Made by a program: the position numbers and the translations under genes. From NCBI GenBank assembly GCA_025504975.1, contig JANUWI010000011.1, forward strand, positions 1,178,001-1,242,000: DNA of 64,000 nt, given 5' to 3'. The DNA comes from Plenodomus lindquistii (taxonomy: Eukaryota > Ascomycota > Dothideomycetes > Pleosporales > Leptosphaeriaceae). A model generated the notes under the pieces. It made no database searches. It was not told the origin of the DNA and saw only the letters and a list, made by a program, of their open reading frames with translations. Shown one piece after another: positions 11,789 to 23,527 of this stretch. How positions within the stretch are numbered: the first letter of the stretch is position 1; each line of letters starts with the position of its first letter.

Positions 11789-13153
11789 CTCGTGCAGACA
11801 CTGGAGGCCATGGCTTCCTGCATCATGCATAACAGCACCGCGGAAGCGGGCCCATCAGCCAGACGGACATGGCCATTGCAACCCTCTTGGATTTGGGGGT
11901 TCATGATGCAGCCGCTAGTGTGGACTTAGCGTGCACCGTTGTTCAAGAAGGTGAGATATCATGGATGCTCAAGACGGGACTAGCGCTCCTCATTGTGTGC
12001 GACGTGCGGAGACTATCACTCGTAACCACGTCTCCCTTGCTTGCTCCTTTCGAAACACCGATGTCTGTAGGCAGTCCAGATTGCTGGGCATGGTTCCCCT
12101 GGTAATCTTGACGCCGCCTTCGCGTCTCTCATCCAGACAATGCAAGGCATCGTGGCGGTGAAGAGCCCTAGGCCTCGCTTGCAGCAACGAGGACAATTCA
12201 TTGAACGCAGGCGAACTTGACAGGCGGCAGGTAGTCAATGTCGAACAGCGTCGGCAGGTACAGAACGTGCCGCAGTAGTGCTCCTGTCACTGTTTTGGCG
12301 CGTTTCGATGTAGACAAAACGCTTTCGGATTTGAGGCTGACCCTCATGCTCCATTTGAACGTGAGGTATCATTTGTGGCTCGATCTCCTTTGGGCGGGAT
12401 GAAAGAATCTCCCGATATGACCGCTGTCCTGGTCGACGGTCGTCTCGCCGCATGATCCTTGAACGGCAAGATCTCAGATCCGCACGTCTCTGAATTGGGC
12501 GTGATGTTGACCGGGGTAAGAGGCGCCATTGTACATGGTGGCGACGAGGCGACCTGCATGTCGTTGGTGTCACAAGGAAATCGAATTGGAAAGCACTCGG
12601 CTATATTCTTCATAGACGCTAACATGGCTTCCGACTTCCCCGCCTCGAGCAAAGTGATGAATGCAAAGACTGCATGTATCTTGGAAGGAGCGGATGTTGA
12701 TGACGGAATGACGGCGAGTTGTCGTCGCACAAAAGCACGACGGCTAGCACGGCCCCCGGAGCAGGGCGGCAGAACAACACAGGATGAACAAGCGAGGATA
12801 CTGCAACAGTATGTGAGGTATTGGGCAATTCCACATGCAACACAGTAGAGCGAAAAGAGGTGTTGACACATGCAATTGTTCCAAACGAATCGATCCTTCC
12901 TACCAATCTACAAACAAACTCGCGGCGCAGGCCATATTGTACTGCTGATTAAGAGCCGGATGCGACCTATCGTAGCTAAAAAATACATACAAAGAGTTGC
13001 ATGCCGTGTGCTGTACATCCCCGATCTCCTCAGTCCTCAGAATGCCGTACTCAAACGTCAGCGCTTGTTCGCTTGATGCCATACGCTATCAAAGAAAGCC
13101 AGATCATGGAAGTAGTCTATCAATTATGGTGAAACGCCAGCGTGGTGAACTTT
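11789..13153. other. Intergenic, no convincing gene
   Basis: The stretch runs from the promoter of the 310-residue gene to the stop codon of the Ecm33-like gene. Overlapping frames on both strands at 12344-12871 (-) and 12459-12848 (+) lack recognisable domains and intron structure. It is probably 5' and 3' flanks plus spacer. Confidence 0.5.
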
Positions 13154-14452
13154 TTAGAGGATGAGGACAGCAGCGAGAGCAGCAAGACCGAGGGCACCGT
13201 TGACAGCGCTGGAAGAAGCAGCACCAGTCTGGCTGCTGCTACCGCTGCCGCTCTGGTCAGTGGGCTTGTGGCCCTCCTCGCCGGGGTCCTCAACCTTTCC
13301 ACGGCAGAAGTAGCCACCACGGATGAGCTTCTTATCCTTGAGGGGCTTGTAGAAGCTGCAGGCAGCGGTCACGTTATCGGTAGACTGAAGGTTGAAAGCA
13401 CCGGCGACATCGTCGAGCTTGGGAGTCTCGACCCTGGGAATCGTTAGTGAAATTTCAGAGTTATTCGATGTATAGAACGTACTTGGACATGTTACCGCTC
13501 ATATCGAAAGCACCACCAATGCTCTCGAGCATGGGGAAACCGTCAACGGTGGAGAGTTCGGTGTTGTTGGCGAGTTGCAGGTTACCCTGGATCTTCTTAA
13601 GGAGAGGGAACGTTAGGTTGTTAAGCTGGTCGTTGGCAACGAAAGCGAGCGCCTGGCCGACGGAGGTGAGGTTAGGGGCAGAGAAGGATTCGAAACCGTT
13701 GTTGTAAAGACCGAGGGATCCGTTGAGGGTCTGGAGCGAGGGCAGCGAGACGGAACCGCAGAAGCGGAAGGTCAAGTTGGAGGCCCAGATCAAGTTGGGC
13801 AGCTCAACCTTAACATTTTCGTTGTTATCAGCCAGGGTCAACGAAGTGCTGACGTTTCCGAGCTGCATGGCGATGGTGTCGATGTAGCCGTTGTTGGCAA
13901 TGAAGACGGTGTCGACCTCCTGGATGTTGATACCCTTGAGGGAGCGGAGACCGGTGTTCTGGATGTCGACCTTCTCGGCCTCCTCAACCTCGGCGGTGAA
14001 GCCGATTTGCTGGAGGTTGGGAAGGGCGTTCCACTTGATGGAGTCGATCATCTTGAGCTTGGGGAAGTCGACAGCGCGCAGGGCGGTCAATCCGTCCAGG
14101 TGCATCTCACCGTCGAGCGTCTCGAGATCAGAGGCACTGAGGCGCTTCATGTTGGAGTTTTCGGTAACGACGAGGTTGCCCGTGAGCTTCTTGACACCGC
14201 TGATGGCGATGTCGTCGGTGGTGCCGGTTGCGACGGCGATGGACCCAGAGAAGGTCGAGCACGATGCGAGAGCAGTGGCATCGCCGGCGTTTTGGAGGGT
14301 GGTGGTCGCGGAGACGCTGCAGGCGGCTGTGGCGATTAGTTAGTATAGTACACTCTTGGTCGTGCGGGCACTGGAGGCGTCGTGGGCAACGTACCATAGG
14401 CGCCGCTGGCCGCAGCCAACGCCGGGATGGCGAACTTGAGCATAGAGGGCAT
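13154..14452 (-). CDS. ECM33: Ecm33-type GPI-anchored cell-wall protein
   Basis: Three exons, 14452-14395, 14326-13483 and 13433-13154, encode 393 residues. The first exon encodes a signal peptide (MPSMLKFAIPALAAASGAYA). The body is a series of receptor L-domain/leucine-rich-like repeats with recurring NLT, LPSLQTL and GNLQLANN-type strands, and several N-glycosylation sequons (NVS, NLT, NNT). The tail has a Ser/Gly-rich stretch and a hydrophobic C-terminal segment (GALGLAALAAVLIL) without a basic end, which is a GPI-attachment signal. Length and architecture match fungal Ecm33/Sps2 family proteins, needed for wall integrity and glycoprotein sorting. The signal peptide and GPI signal are seen; the role is from the family. 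Paralogues (Pst1, Sps2) cannot be excluded. The start is the only ATG that gives a signal peptide and it joins in frame. Confidence 0.9.
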
Positions 14453-17400
14453 TGTGTGGTGGTGTTGAGGCAGACTGGTAACTGCAGAGAAGGGCAATGG
14501 TCAGCGACGTGCCGGGCAGCCAGATAGCCAGCGAGGGAGGGTTGGGTAGTACAAACCTGGGATATTAAGACTGCTCGCTCCGGATGGTGCAGGCGAAGTG
14601 GGTGGTGTCGATGTTGGCAAAGATGCTGGGAGCGAGGGAAAGAATTAAAGACAGAAGGCACACAGTATTAAAAGGAGTAGTCCCAGAGCGCGTGAAGAAG
14701 GCGCGACCGTCGGTAGCGAAGGTGGGTGGGTGGGTGATTGAAGACGGAGAAGAGGAAAGGGCAGGGCGGCGCGGCTTGGGGAGAAAAGGAGAGGGCGAGT
14801 GCCAGTGCCAGGCCAACGCTAGCGGGCTAGCGCGTCTAGGGGCCGATCATGTTATATCAATTGGCTGCCCGTGCACGCGCAACCCCGTTTCCGCCCACGC
14901 TCGATGGATCCTGTTGAGGCACGCGAAACGGGCCAATTCGATTGCTTTGTCTGCTGCCATGGCAATCTGCCTGCACACGCGTTGAGGTGGTGATAATGTG
15001 GTGATGATGCTGATGATGCTACTGGTATACTCCAGCTGAGTACCGCTGGCTGTCGTCACTAGCAACTACACACGACACAAGTTTCGACTTGGTGGCTACA
15101 GTGTATGATCGTGTCAGGTCAGGCGTTTGACAGGCCAGCGAACCATGGAACCGCATCGGTGTTTCTGCGCGCCGTGACAAGATGCTTCAGCTCCTCCCGC
15201 GCCTTTGCAAATCTTGATTAGCAGCGCCCAGCAGCAAGCTCCCACTTGTCTGCTGCTGGCTCGCTCGCCGAGTAAATTTAGCATGTGCAGGCTCTCTTGG
15301 AAGCCCCAACGCTCACAGCCGACTGCTTCTGGCCCTTGCCGCACGCCACAGTGCTACGCTAGGCCGTCGCTGTCCAACGTGCTTTATTGAAGCCTCGACA
15401 ATTCCAACCGACGGCTCGCCGGCTTGCTCATGCTCACACGCCGCTCAGACGCTCGGCCAACTCCCACTCCATCTTGGAAAAGTCTGAAATCCGCAGACAG
15501 ACCGGCCATCTGCCAAAGCCTCCGGAAACGACAATCTACCATGCCGGCTCTGAAACTCTGCAGATGCACAGAGTACCACTCACACAACGAGAATGCAGAG
15601 GATTGCGCGTCCCCACATCCTTGCAACAAGCTCGTTCTCAATCTGGGCCATCGCTGCTGTTTGTGGCAAGCGCGCCCGGCAGCTACCCCCAACACCTGTT
15701 CACAACAACAACAACAACAACAACCACCAGCACAACAACTCACCACAACTCACCATCAGCCTCAGCGCTCACCCTCTAGCCGTCCAACGACGTCAATCGC
15801 CCGCAAGCTTGTGCAGACAGGCGCCAGGTTCTCCTGCTCCTATCAGGCCTGCCTTGCTGTATGGGGCAACCACTGTCGTCATCCAATCTCCCCTATCAGG
15901 CCTGCCAAACACCCGCCAAATGAGAGGGCTCGCTTATCGGTCCTCATTCTTTCCTGCAGCCAGAGGAGCCTCACCCACACCTGCCAAGCATTCTTTTCCA
16001 CGTTCTATATTGACACCTCATCTCCCACATCGGGGCCCCAAACTTTGACAATACCGTCCACGGTCCATCTTCAAAATGTATCATATCGCATGCGTGCCAT
16101 GCGACTGTCCGCAGCCGCCGACTCGCTTTTCGAAAAGCAGCGTCGATTCATATTCCAAACGCGCATGCGACCATTCATGACATTGACATGATGCTTACTA
16201 CGGTGCACAGACCAGAACCCAAACATGCGTCGACATTCAGGCACAGTCCCACAAAACGTGAAGCTACATCGTTACTTATTGAGAGTTGAGAATCGAGACT
16301 CAACAACAGTATATGCCAGTGCGCCCCGGAAAGCCAGCTTGCTGTCCGTCACAGAATGTCGAGACAAACTGAAAAATCTCTTCTCCGTGGCCGACCACAA
16401 TACAGCACGCGCGACTTACCGCCAACTAGGCGCTTCGTTGACGCCCCTCCGACTTAATGCTCAAAGCTCACTCTTTTCGCAGAGAGTCACTCATAGAACG
16501 TTACGCTGACTGCAACTCAGTCGTACGACGAGGCAGTAAAAAGTGCTGCACATGCTGTTGTAGACCTCCAAAGCTCTCTTGCTCAGACTTGTTCGACTAG
16601 ACCAATGCAAGAACAGCAGGTTGAAGTATCTTGTGCAACGTCAGTCTCCGATGTCAGGCGCCCCCGTCCCGCGTGTCGATGCACGTCACGTTCGACTGTG
16701 CCACAGCAGTTGCATTGCTCATCTTCTGGGCCTCGTTCAATACTTACCGATCGACTCGACCCACCTTCTCTCTGGGGTTCGTGCCGCCCATCCTCCCGGA
16801 TCCGCGGCTCCAGGATGCCGTACGATCGTATGTATGTACACAGTAGCACAGCACACCATCTTTGGTACCCTGTTGTTGTTCGACCACAGTCTTTGTTCGT
16901 CAATCCTCTCCACATCGGCGCAGCAACGCTCTCCTGTCCAGTCATTGCAGCACTCGATCCTTGTTACGGATGAACATGGTTACGATCCCCGACAGACCGC
17001 TTCCGCCATCGAAGGCTGTCCAGGTCACCTCAGATCCTACGGGCCCCTACATGTGCTCCGATCACTATCCTAGATCCTTGATGGCGAAGATACCTGGCCA
17101 CGGATGCAGCTGGATCTCTAGTGTGCCACCGACACTCAACTACAGTTGATCAGTACTCGTCCATTCTCTTAGCCGCGGACTTGTCTCCCTTGTCGAGAAC
17201 AGAGGTAACACAAAAGTCTACGCGCCAAGTTGAACCGCGCAGCCTCCCCACAAATTCTGGTGTCAAGCGAAGGGGCAACGTCGGCCTTTGTCCGGGAAAT
17301 CCAGCGGGAAATCCAACGGTGCACCGCATCTCGTTGTTGACACATGTCAGATGTGAGGAAAGATAACTCTTCCACCAGTCAACCCAACACGAGATGAAGC

Positions 17401-18127
17401 GAGGAATGTGCATTGCACATGCGACCCTACAACGGCATCGGTGAGCACGCTCCCCATCCGGGAGCCGTTGCTGTATGACATATGCACCATGTTCTCTGTT
17501 GTTACGGCGCCCCGATCAGATTCCACATGCTGTCATGCAGGCGCCCGCTACATTGTGGGAGTACAGAGCCAGCCATGTATGCCGACTGCACACAATGCCG
17601 CATATTCCGACGTCCCATAGTGGCCATCATGATCAAGTTGCAACAATCACACTTGTTTTAATTGAGTCTTCGGCTTCTGAATCTTCGCAATCAGAAGCGG
17701 TCTCTGGTGGAGCTCGTCACTGCTCGCACAGCATGAAGGTAGAAGCGCCAAAAGCGTGCAGGCAAAGTCTCGACTGGTACCTGCACTATGCACTAGAACC
17801 TGACCCAAAGTACTCTAGACACGCCCATTTCCGTGCACACTCACGCGCGGTACGGTCCGAATCCGCAAAAGGGTCTCAGTGTATTGTAACCCTCCACCGC
17901 TCTCAATATCGCCCACATCGCAGTATACTCCGTAGCATCTCTATGGAGTCGATCTTTTAGCACACCCGCCGCTTCACCGAACCCCAGTCTTCGTGTACAG
18001 CCCAATACAGCGATCGTCATTCCCCATCTACAGCCCATGTCATCCTTTACAAGCATCCCATCTCACCGCACTTTTAGCAATCCTCCTCGTAACACCCACA
18101 CAGCACCCACAAAACAGGCCACTAAAT
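14453..18127. other. 3.7-kb stretch without a convincing gene
   Basis: The left end is the promoter of the Ecm33-like gene, the right end the 3' flank of MAG1. A (CAA)n tract sits at about 15700-15724. Several frames of 120-255 codons occur on both strands, overlapping one another, with no domain, no consistent intron pattern and translations rich in Ser, Pro, His and Cys, as expected from unselected sequence. A 255-codon frame at 15424-16191 (+) is the longest. I see no RNA gene or transposon remnant. Confidence 0.5.
15700..15724. repeat. (CAA)n microsatellite
   Basis: About eight tandem CAA units lie in the intergenic stretch left of MAG1. It is not inside a supported gene. Confidence 0.8.
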
Positions 18128-18341
18128 TTACGTCTTGTGCATACCACTAACGTCCACATCGGCAATGCGCCACATATACCACATGAACAGACTCCTACAC
18201 GGTACAGATCCAGGTTAGCCATTGTGACACAGGCACCGGCGGAGATGGACGCACCTGTAAGGCGAGAACTTGGCCGCTATGTCGAGCATTTCCTGCTCAG
18301 ACATGTATCTGCAGTGTCGTGTCCATGTCAGCGCACGCACG

Positions 18342-18381
<40 letters not shown>

Positions 18382-20356
18382 TGTATGTGTATAAGGCACT
18401 AGATTGGGCACTTGTGGGACAAGGCGGATCAAAGTCCCGGTGCGAGATGAGTGGTTGGGGAAACGGTGAGTACATGTATGTATGTATGTATGTATTGCTT
18501 TGCGTTGCGAGACTTTTGGTTGCTTCGTCTCCGAGGAGCGGAAAGATGTTCCGGGGCGGTGTGAGTGGTTGAGGGGTGGCGGGAAGGGTTCCGGAGGTAG
18601 GTGATTGGATGGATGGGGGTGGGAAGGGGATGGTGGTACTGAGATGGATGGGGATAGGAGGTAGGAGAGTGGGGAGAAGACGTACTTCCATTTTCCACCT
18701 TTGGCTTTGAGTTTGTTGATGTCACGGCCGGTGTAGACGGCCATGCCTCGTCTGTTTTCGGGGTGGAGTTAGCGGTTGTACTGCAAAGGGAGGGGGGAGT
18801 GTCGGATGCTGGAGATGATGGAGCCGCTGTAAGGTGCATGTATGTGGCGTGCCGTGTCGTATCTGTTAGGCCAGTACTGAGCCCAGCCCAGCACAGCACA
18901 GGAAATCTTCTCCGCGCTCCCACCTCTTCCTGACACCGGGATTGAGCTGGAAAAAAAAATATACTCCAAAGCCGATGATGAAGAAGAAGAAGAAGAAGAA
19001 GAAGAACGAAAGAAGAAGAAAAAAATCAAAAACGTGACTTACTGCACCCCCAAATCCCCAACACTAAACACATCCACCCTCTTCAACCCAAAACACGCAA
19101 ACATCTCTACACTCCACCTCCCCAATCCCCTCACTGCAACCAGTTTCTCAATCATTTCCTCATCACTTGCACGAACCAGCATCTCGGCGCTTAATTCTCC
19201 GCTTGCAAATAGTGACGCGAGTCCCGTTATGTATTCTGCTTTGCGCTGGGAGAGGCCTGCTGTGCGGAGTGTGGGGATGGGGAGGGTTAGGATGGATTGT
19301 GGGGTGGGGAAGGAGGGGTGTGTGAGGGGAAAGAGGGATGTGAATTTTGAGCGGATGGAGGAGGCGGCTGCGGAGGAGACCTGGCGATGTGTTAGGAGAT
19401 TGTTTGGTAAGGGGGGGGAGGGGGGAGGGTTTATGGGGGGAGGTTGATGGATCGAGATGGTGGGTGTGTGCGTTGGGTGGTAGTTTTGCGATTGTGGACT
19501 TGAGTTGAACATGAGGTTGGGGCGTTGAGTTGAGTTGAATGACCAACTACAACTCCCATCCCATCCCATCCATACCGGTACATATAACATCAACGAAAAC
19601 GAAAAAAAAATGAAAAATAAAAATGAAAACTCAACAAAACAAAAAAAAAATGAAAAATGTACACGAGAGTGAACGTACCTGCTGTCCAATAATCCCACTA
19701 CACAACGCGGTAAACGGATCCACAACCTCCCTCAACCCCTCTGGACTTAGGAACCCACACTTGTACTTTTCCACAAGCGGCCGTAACTTTTCATCCATTT
19801 TGATCAAATGCGCTTCAGCTTCGAGTAGCAAGTTATCTATATCTGTGTGAGGCGCTGGTAGGACACCGACATCTGGCGGTACAATCTCCTTGGCTTTCTT
19901 TGGTCGCTTGGTGGGAGATGACTCGGAAGACTTGGTTGGCGAGCTGGTGTAGGCGACGATTTGAGTGCCGTTAGGGGAGGCGAGGGGGGCGTTTGTGGTG
20001 TGTGGGTTTGCGGGGCGGGGGAGGGAGGCGAGGGTGTCGAAGAGGTGGTCTTGTGGTGGGGGTGGGTTGACGGAAGCTTGGGAGGGTGCTTTTGTTTTGC
20101 GTTTTTTGGGACGGGGAAGTGCTGCTGGGGGGTTTGGGTTGGAAGGTAGTGACGTGGAGTGAGGTTCTTCTGGTAGGTTGGTGGTTCCTTGGGGTGAGAG
20201 TTGTGGTGGTGAAGGGAGGGCTTCGGGTTTGCGCTTTCGCGGTGTTGGTGTGGTTTTTTTGGGTTTGGCAGTTTTTGCCAGGCCGTTGGCGTTGTTTGGA
20301 TTTGTATCAGCTGCCGCGCTGGTACTTGCGACCCTTGCTGAGCGCCTGAGAGACAT
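18128..20356 (-). CDS. MAG1: DNA-3-methyladenine glycosylase (Mag1/AlkA type, HhH-GPD)
   Basis: Five exons: 20356-19679, 19380-19043, 18751-18686, 18308-18255 and 18194-18128; 400 residues. The first about 160 residues are a basic, Pro/Ser-rich tail with nuclear-localisation-like clusters (RPKKRKTK, TKRPKKAK). The catalytic domain follows: FTALCSGIIGQQ, LRTAGLSQRKAEYI, then the helix-hairpin-helix VRGLGRWSVEMF, and the catalytic-aspartate segment RVDVFSVGDLGVQRGM, which is completed only by joining exon 2 to exon 3. The C-terminus FSPYRSLFMWYMWR is the usual AlkA/Mag1 end and requires exon 5. The enzyme removes alkylated purines in base-excision repair in the nucleus. The introns are long for this genome (298, 291, 377 and 60 nt); three of them carry low-complexity or microsatellite sequence. 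All four joins keep the frame, so the gene appears intact. Confidence 0.92.
18331..18390. repeat. (GCAC)n(AC)n(TGTA)n compound microsatellite inside a MAG1 intron
   Basis: Tandem GCAC passes into about 16 AC units and then TGTA units. It lies in the intron between exons 3 and 4 of MAG1, only about 25 bp from the acceptor of exon 4. A second TGTA run is at about 18475-18495 in the same intron. Confidence 0.9.
18975..19022. repeat. (GAA)n tract inside a MAG1 intron
   Basis: On the plus strand GAA/AGAA units run for nearly 50 bp; on the coding strand this is a TTC pyrimidine tract close to the 5' end of the intron between exons 2 and 3. Confidence 0.85.
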
Positions 20357-21152
20357 GTTGTGGTGAGTAAAAGGAGGTTGAATGGTCTGACGTCATGTGG
20401 TTAGTATATTGGTCGACATTCGGGATGCAGGGCTTACTTTACGCGTCCAATTTGTAGTGAGCAATGTGGGGATTCGAAGCATGAAGTTGTCAGGCCGTTG
20501 AATTGTGTATGCGCGAAAAAAGGATGGACGCGGGGCGTGGGAAAGTTAGGGTTGGAGTTGGGGCTGTCGCCTGTGCACATGAGTTCACGGCGCTGACATA
20601 TTCAGGCACGCGTTTGGTAATTAGTGTTCCATGACACACTTGCGTGATATTCTGTTGCAGCAATTCTTTTTATCTGAGTCGGCGGAGCATAATAGCTTGT
20701 GGGCGTTGTTGGTTTTTGATAAGATAACATTTTTTTAATCTTGGTGTAGTACTTTAGTCAATGCCGCTCAGGATATGGCTCCAGCTCAAGTTGACCTAGA
20801 CAACAGCCAATTCAGATACAGGGAATCAATTCATTACCAATGATCATCAAGCATAGCTATTTCAGAGTCTGATGTGCTTGAAGTATATTTTATCCAAGGT
20901 CCAACATGGTTGCGTAGTCTGATTCATCTGAATCTCTGCAAGACCTACCTGCGAGTATCGATTAGACTTGTTGTAAAGGGCCTGGTCCTCAATTGACGTG
21001 AATGGAACCGACTACACACGTACAAGCCAAAGTTAGTGTCTGAGACTTGCTGCAATGAAGTTGCTTCCTATAAGAAAGATGTTGGTGGTATACAATCTAT
21101 TGCACATTCGTCCTGCTCAGAATTCATCCCATGGTTCCCGTATATACAGCTT
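20357..21152. other. MAG1 promoter and QCR7 3' flank
   Basis: About 800 bp separate the MAG1 start (transcribed leftward) from the QCR7 stop (also minus strand). There is no credible frame of its own. An AT-rich patch at about 20720-20770 is the only compositional feature. Confidence 0.5.
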
Positions 21153-21729
21153 CTAGTGACCTGCAGCCTTTGCCCGCTTGGAAACAATCATGGACTCGAG
21201 GTCCTCGCGCTCAGCCATCTCGGCCTCGATGTTGGTGATGTGGCTGGAGAGGTAGGGTGTGTCCTGTTGTGGTGTGTCAGCTAGGAGACTATGAGGGTCG
21301 ATTGGCGCATTGTTCGCACCTCGGCTGGCTTGGTCCACTCCTCCTTGGGCAGAAGCTGGTGGGACATGGAGAGCTGTGTGGTGTTAGCAAGCGGTATGTC
21401 GTGGGTGTGTAGAGCGGGTGCAGTACCTGGATGGCGCGGCGCAGGCGGAAGACGCGGTCGTAGGCCTCCTGGGGACCGAGACGCTTGAGGGCAATCTGGA
21501 CCACGTCGTTTTCCTCGGGGAGCAAGTCATCGGCTCTGTATGGGGATTCGCGTCAGCCCATGTTCCAGCACTTGCAAGCAGGGCCACGCAATGCGACGTG
21601 GAGGATTCCGTACCTCAGACCGAGCTGCCTGTATCCGGCGGCGTTGCAGTACCAGTTGGCGAGGGGCGTGACCCATTTCTTGAGCCATGGGCGCTTGGCG
21701 ATGTAGGGGGCGAGCGAGGGCGCAGACAT
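21153..21729 (-). CDS. QCR7: Cytochrome bc1 complex subunit 7 (14 kDa, Qcr7)
   Basis: Four exons, 21729-21614, 21535-21427, 21373-21320 and 21263-21153, give 129 residues, the normal size of this subunit. Family features are the N-terminal PSLAPYIAKRPWLKKWV segment, YCNAAGYRQLGLRADDL, a central RVFRLRRAIQLSMSHQLLPKEEW and a charged C-terminal helix. Qcr7 sits on the matrix side of complex III in the inner mitochondrial membrane, contacting cytochrome b, and needs no cleavable presequence. The start at 21729 aligns with the family N-terminus. It is head-to-head with a mitochondrial carrier gene, 523 bp between start codons, so the two may share promoter elements. Confidence 0.95.
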
Positions 21730-22252
21730 GGCGGACGGCGGTGGGCGGCGGTGGGCGGTGGACGGGGGGTCGTGGTGGTGTTGGCGGTGTTGGTGCTGCC
21801 GTCAATTGCAGATTTGGCGGAGGGCGGCCGTGAGTGGTGAGGCCGTAATGCAAAAGTGCTGGCGTCCAATAGGCCGACAGCCAGCCTGCGAGCTTGGCCC
21901 GCGGACCCCAACTTCAACTTGTGCGCCGCCGCCGGCTCTGACGTGCCCACCAAACCAAGCTCTGCCTGCCATCCTCCCCCCGACACCACGCCCAACCCCA
22001 GCCTCAACTGCAGCACCGCGCACTGCCCCCAGCTTCACCTGCCCCCAGCTTCACCTGCCCCCAGCTTCACCTGCCCCCGTTCCGCCGCCGCATGTCAATG
22101 GAGCCGGTCAATCGCTAGCCATTGTGTCACTCGAGTGCTGCGGGGTTTCCGCACACTGAGGCACCGCAAAGGGGACGACGGCCTGTAAGCTGCCGCTCCC
22201 ATGCCCACACGCCAGCAACACCCCCTAACATGTCGCCCGCCAGAACCCCCCA
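21730..22252. promoter_or_regulatory. Divergent promoter region of QCR7 and the mitochondrial carrier
   Basis: This 523-bp region must hold the promoters of two nuclear genes for mitochondrial inner-membrane proteins. It contains a 15-bp tandem repeat at about 22027-22076. Frames on both strands here lack support. Confidence 0.55.
22027..22076. repeat. 15-bp minisatellite, three near-perfect copies
   Basis: The unit GCCCCCAGCTTCACCT-like (period 15) is repeated three times and then decays into GCCCCCGTT. It lies in the divergent promoter between QCR7 and the carrier gene. Confidence 0.85.
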
Positions 22253-23527
22253 ATGTCACCGACCGATCCCGCGCCGCCGTCCCCGCCTGGAAGCCCCGAC
22301 CGGTATGCCCCATCCGCCCTCGCTGCTCAGCCCCACGACATGACGGCCCCGCACAAGACGCCCCATTGGAGCTCCCCTCTCAGTCGCCTCGCCGTCAAGG
22401 TCGCCAACCTGCCCGACGGCTCCGTGAACGCCCTGTGCGGCGCCTCTGCCGGTGTGGCTTCGGGCATCGTCACCTGCCCGCTCGATGTCATCAAGACGCG
22501 TCTGCAGGCCCAGGGCTCCTTCCGTCCGCGCACCTACACGGGGCCTACGCGCGCCGTATACAAAGGCCTCACGGGCACGGCGAGGGTCATTTGGCTCGAG
22601 GATGGCATCCGCGGCTTGTATCGAGGACTGGGTCCCATGCTGCTTGGCTACATTCCCACCTGGGCCGTCTACATGAGCACGTACGAGTACACAAAGGACT
22701 TTTTGAATCCCCAGATGGGTGCGTCATCTCTTGCTCGTCTCCACGCGACAAGACAATACTGACAGTCGTCTCGCGCAGATAACAAATGGCTTGCTCGTAC
22801 ACTAGCTTCCCTCACCGCAGGCGGATGCTCAACTCTCGTCACAAACCCCATCTGGGTCGTCAAGACAAGGCTCATGTCACAGGTCAGCTCCCGCGCATCA
22901 GAAGACCACCGTCCACCGTGGCACTACAAGAACACCTTTGACGCCTTTCGCAAAATGTATGCCAAGGAAGGCATCATGTCCTTTTACTCGGGCCTCTCAC
23001 CTGCCCTGCTTGGACTTACTCACGTCGCCATTCAATTCCCCTTGTACGAATTCTTGAAGATGAAGTTTACTGGACTCGAAATGGGCCAAACAGACGTCAA
23101 GTCGGAAGACGTGCATTGGTGGGGCATCGCGCTGGCAACCGTGCTCAGCAAAGCCACGGCGACATCGGCGACGTACCCACACGAAGTACTGCGCACACGA
23201 TTACAAACTCAGCAAAGATCTTTACCATCACCCTCGCACGATCATGTTTCCTTTAGAGGAGCGCACACCGGACCGGGCCACCATACTCGACCTCCAGGCA
23301 CCGCCTCATCAGACGGCATGGTTAACCTGCCACGCTATCGGGGTGTCATCAAGACCTGTACCGTCATCCTGCAAGAGGAGGGCTGGAGAGCTTTTTACAA
23401 CGGCATGGGAACAAACATGGTCCGCGCGGTCCCTGCTGCTGTAACGACCATGATGACATTTGAATCGCTCAAGATTCTACATCAGAAGATCAAGAATGAG
23501 GGGAGAAGGATACAAGAAGAATCTTGA
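22253..23527 (+). CDS. Mitochondrial carrier family protein, NAD+ transporter (Yia6/Ndt1) type
   Basis: Two exons, 22253-22718 and 22779-23527, give 404 residues. The three carrier repeats each carry the signature: CPLDVIKTRLQ, NPIWVVKTRL and YPHEVLRTRLQ, with the GLYRGLGP, SFYSGLSPALLG and AFYNGMGTN follow-up motifs. A tryptophan in the second signature (PIWVVK) is typical of the folate/FAD/pyrimidine/NAD+ branch of the SLC25 family. YIPTWAVYMSTYEYTK fits the yeast Yia6/Yea6 NAD+ carriers best, as far as I can judge by eye. The N-terminus is Pro-rich and the third repeat has a His/Gly/Pro-rich insertion of about 35 residues before LPRYRGV. The start at 22253 is the upstream in-frame ATG; a later ATG (MTAPHKTP) would also leave the whole fold. 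Substrate is inferred. Confidence 0.88.

Noticed and set aside
12344..12871. 175-codon minus-strand frame
   Set aside because: Overlaps an equally open plus-strand frame of 129 codons; neither has a domain or codon bias that I can see.
15424..16191. 255-codon plus-strand frame through the CAA repeat
   Set aside because: Its length owes much to the repeat; three frames are open together here, which argues for low stop density, not selection.
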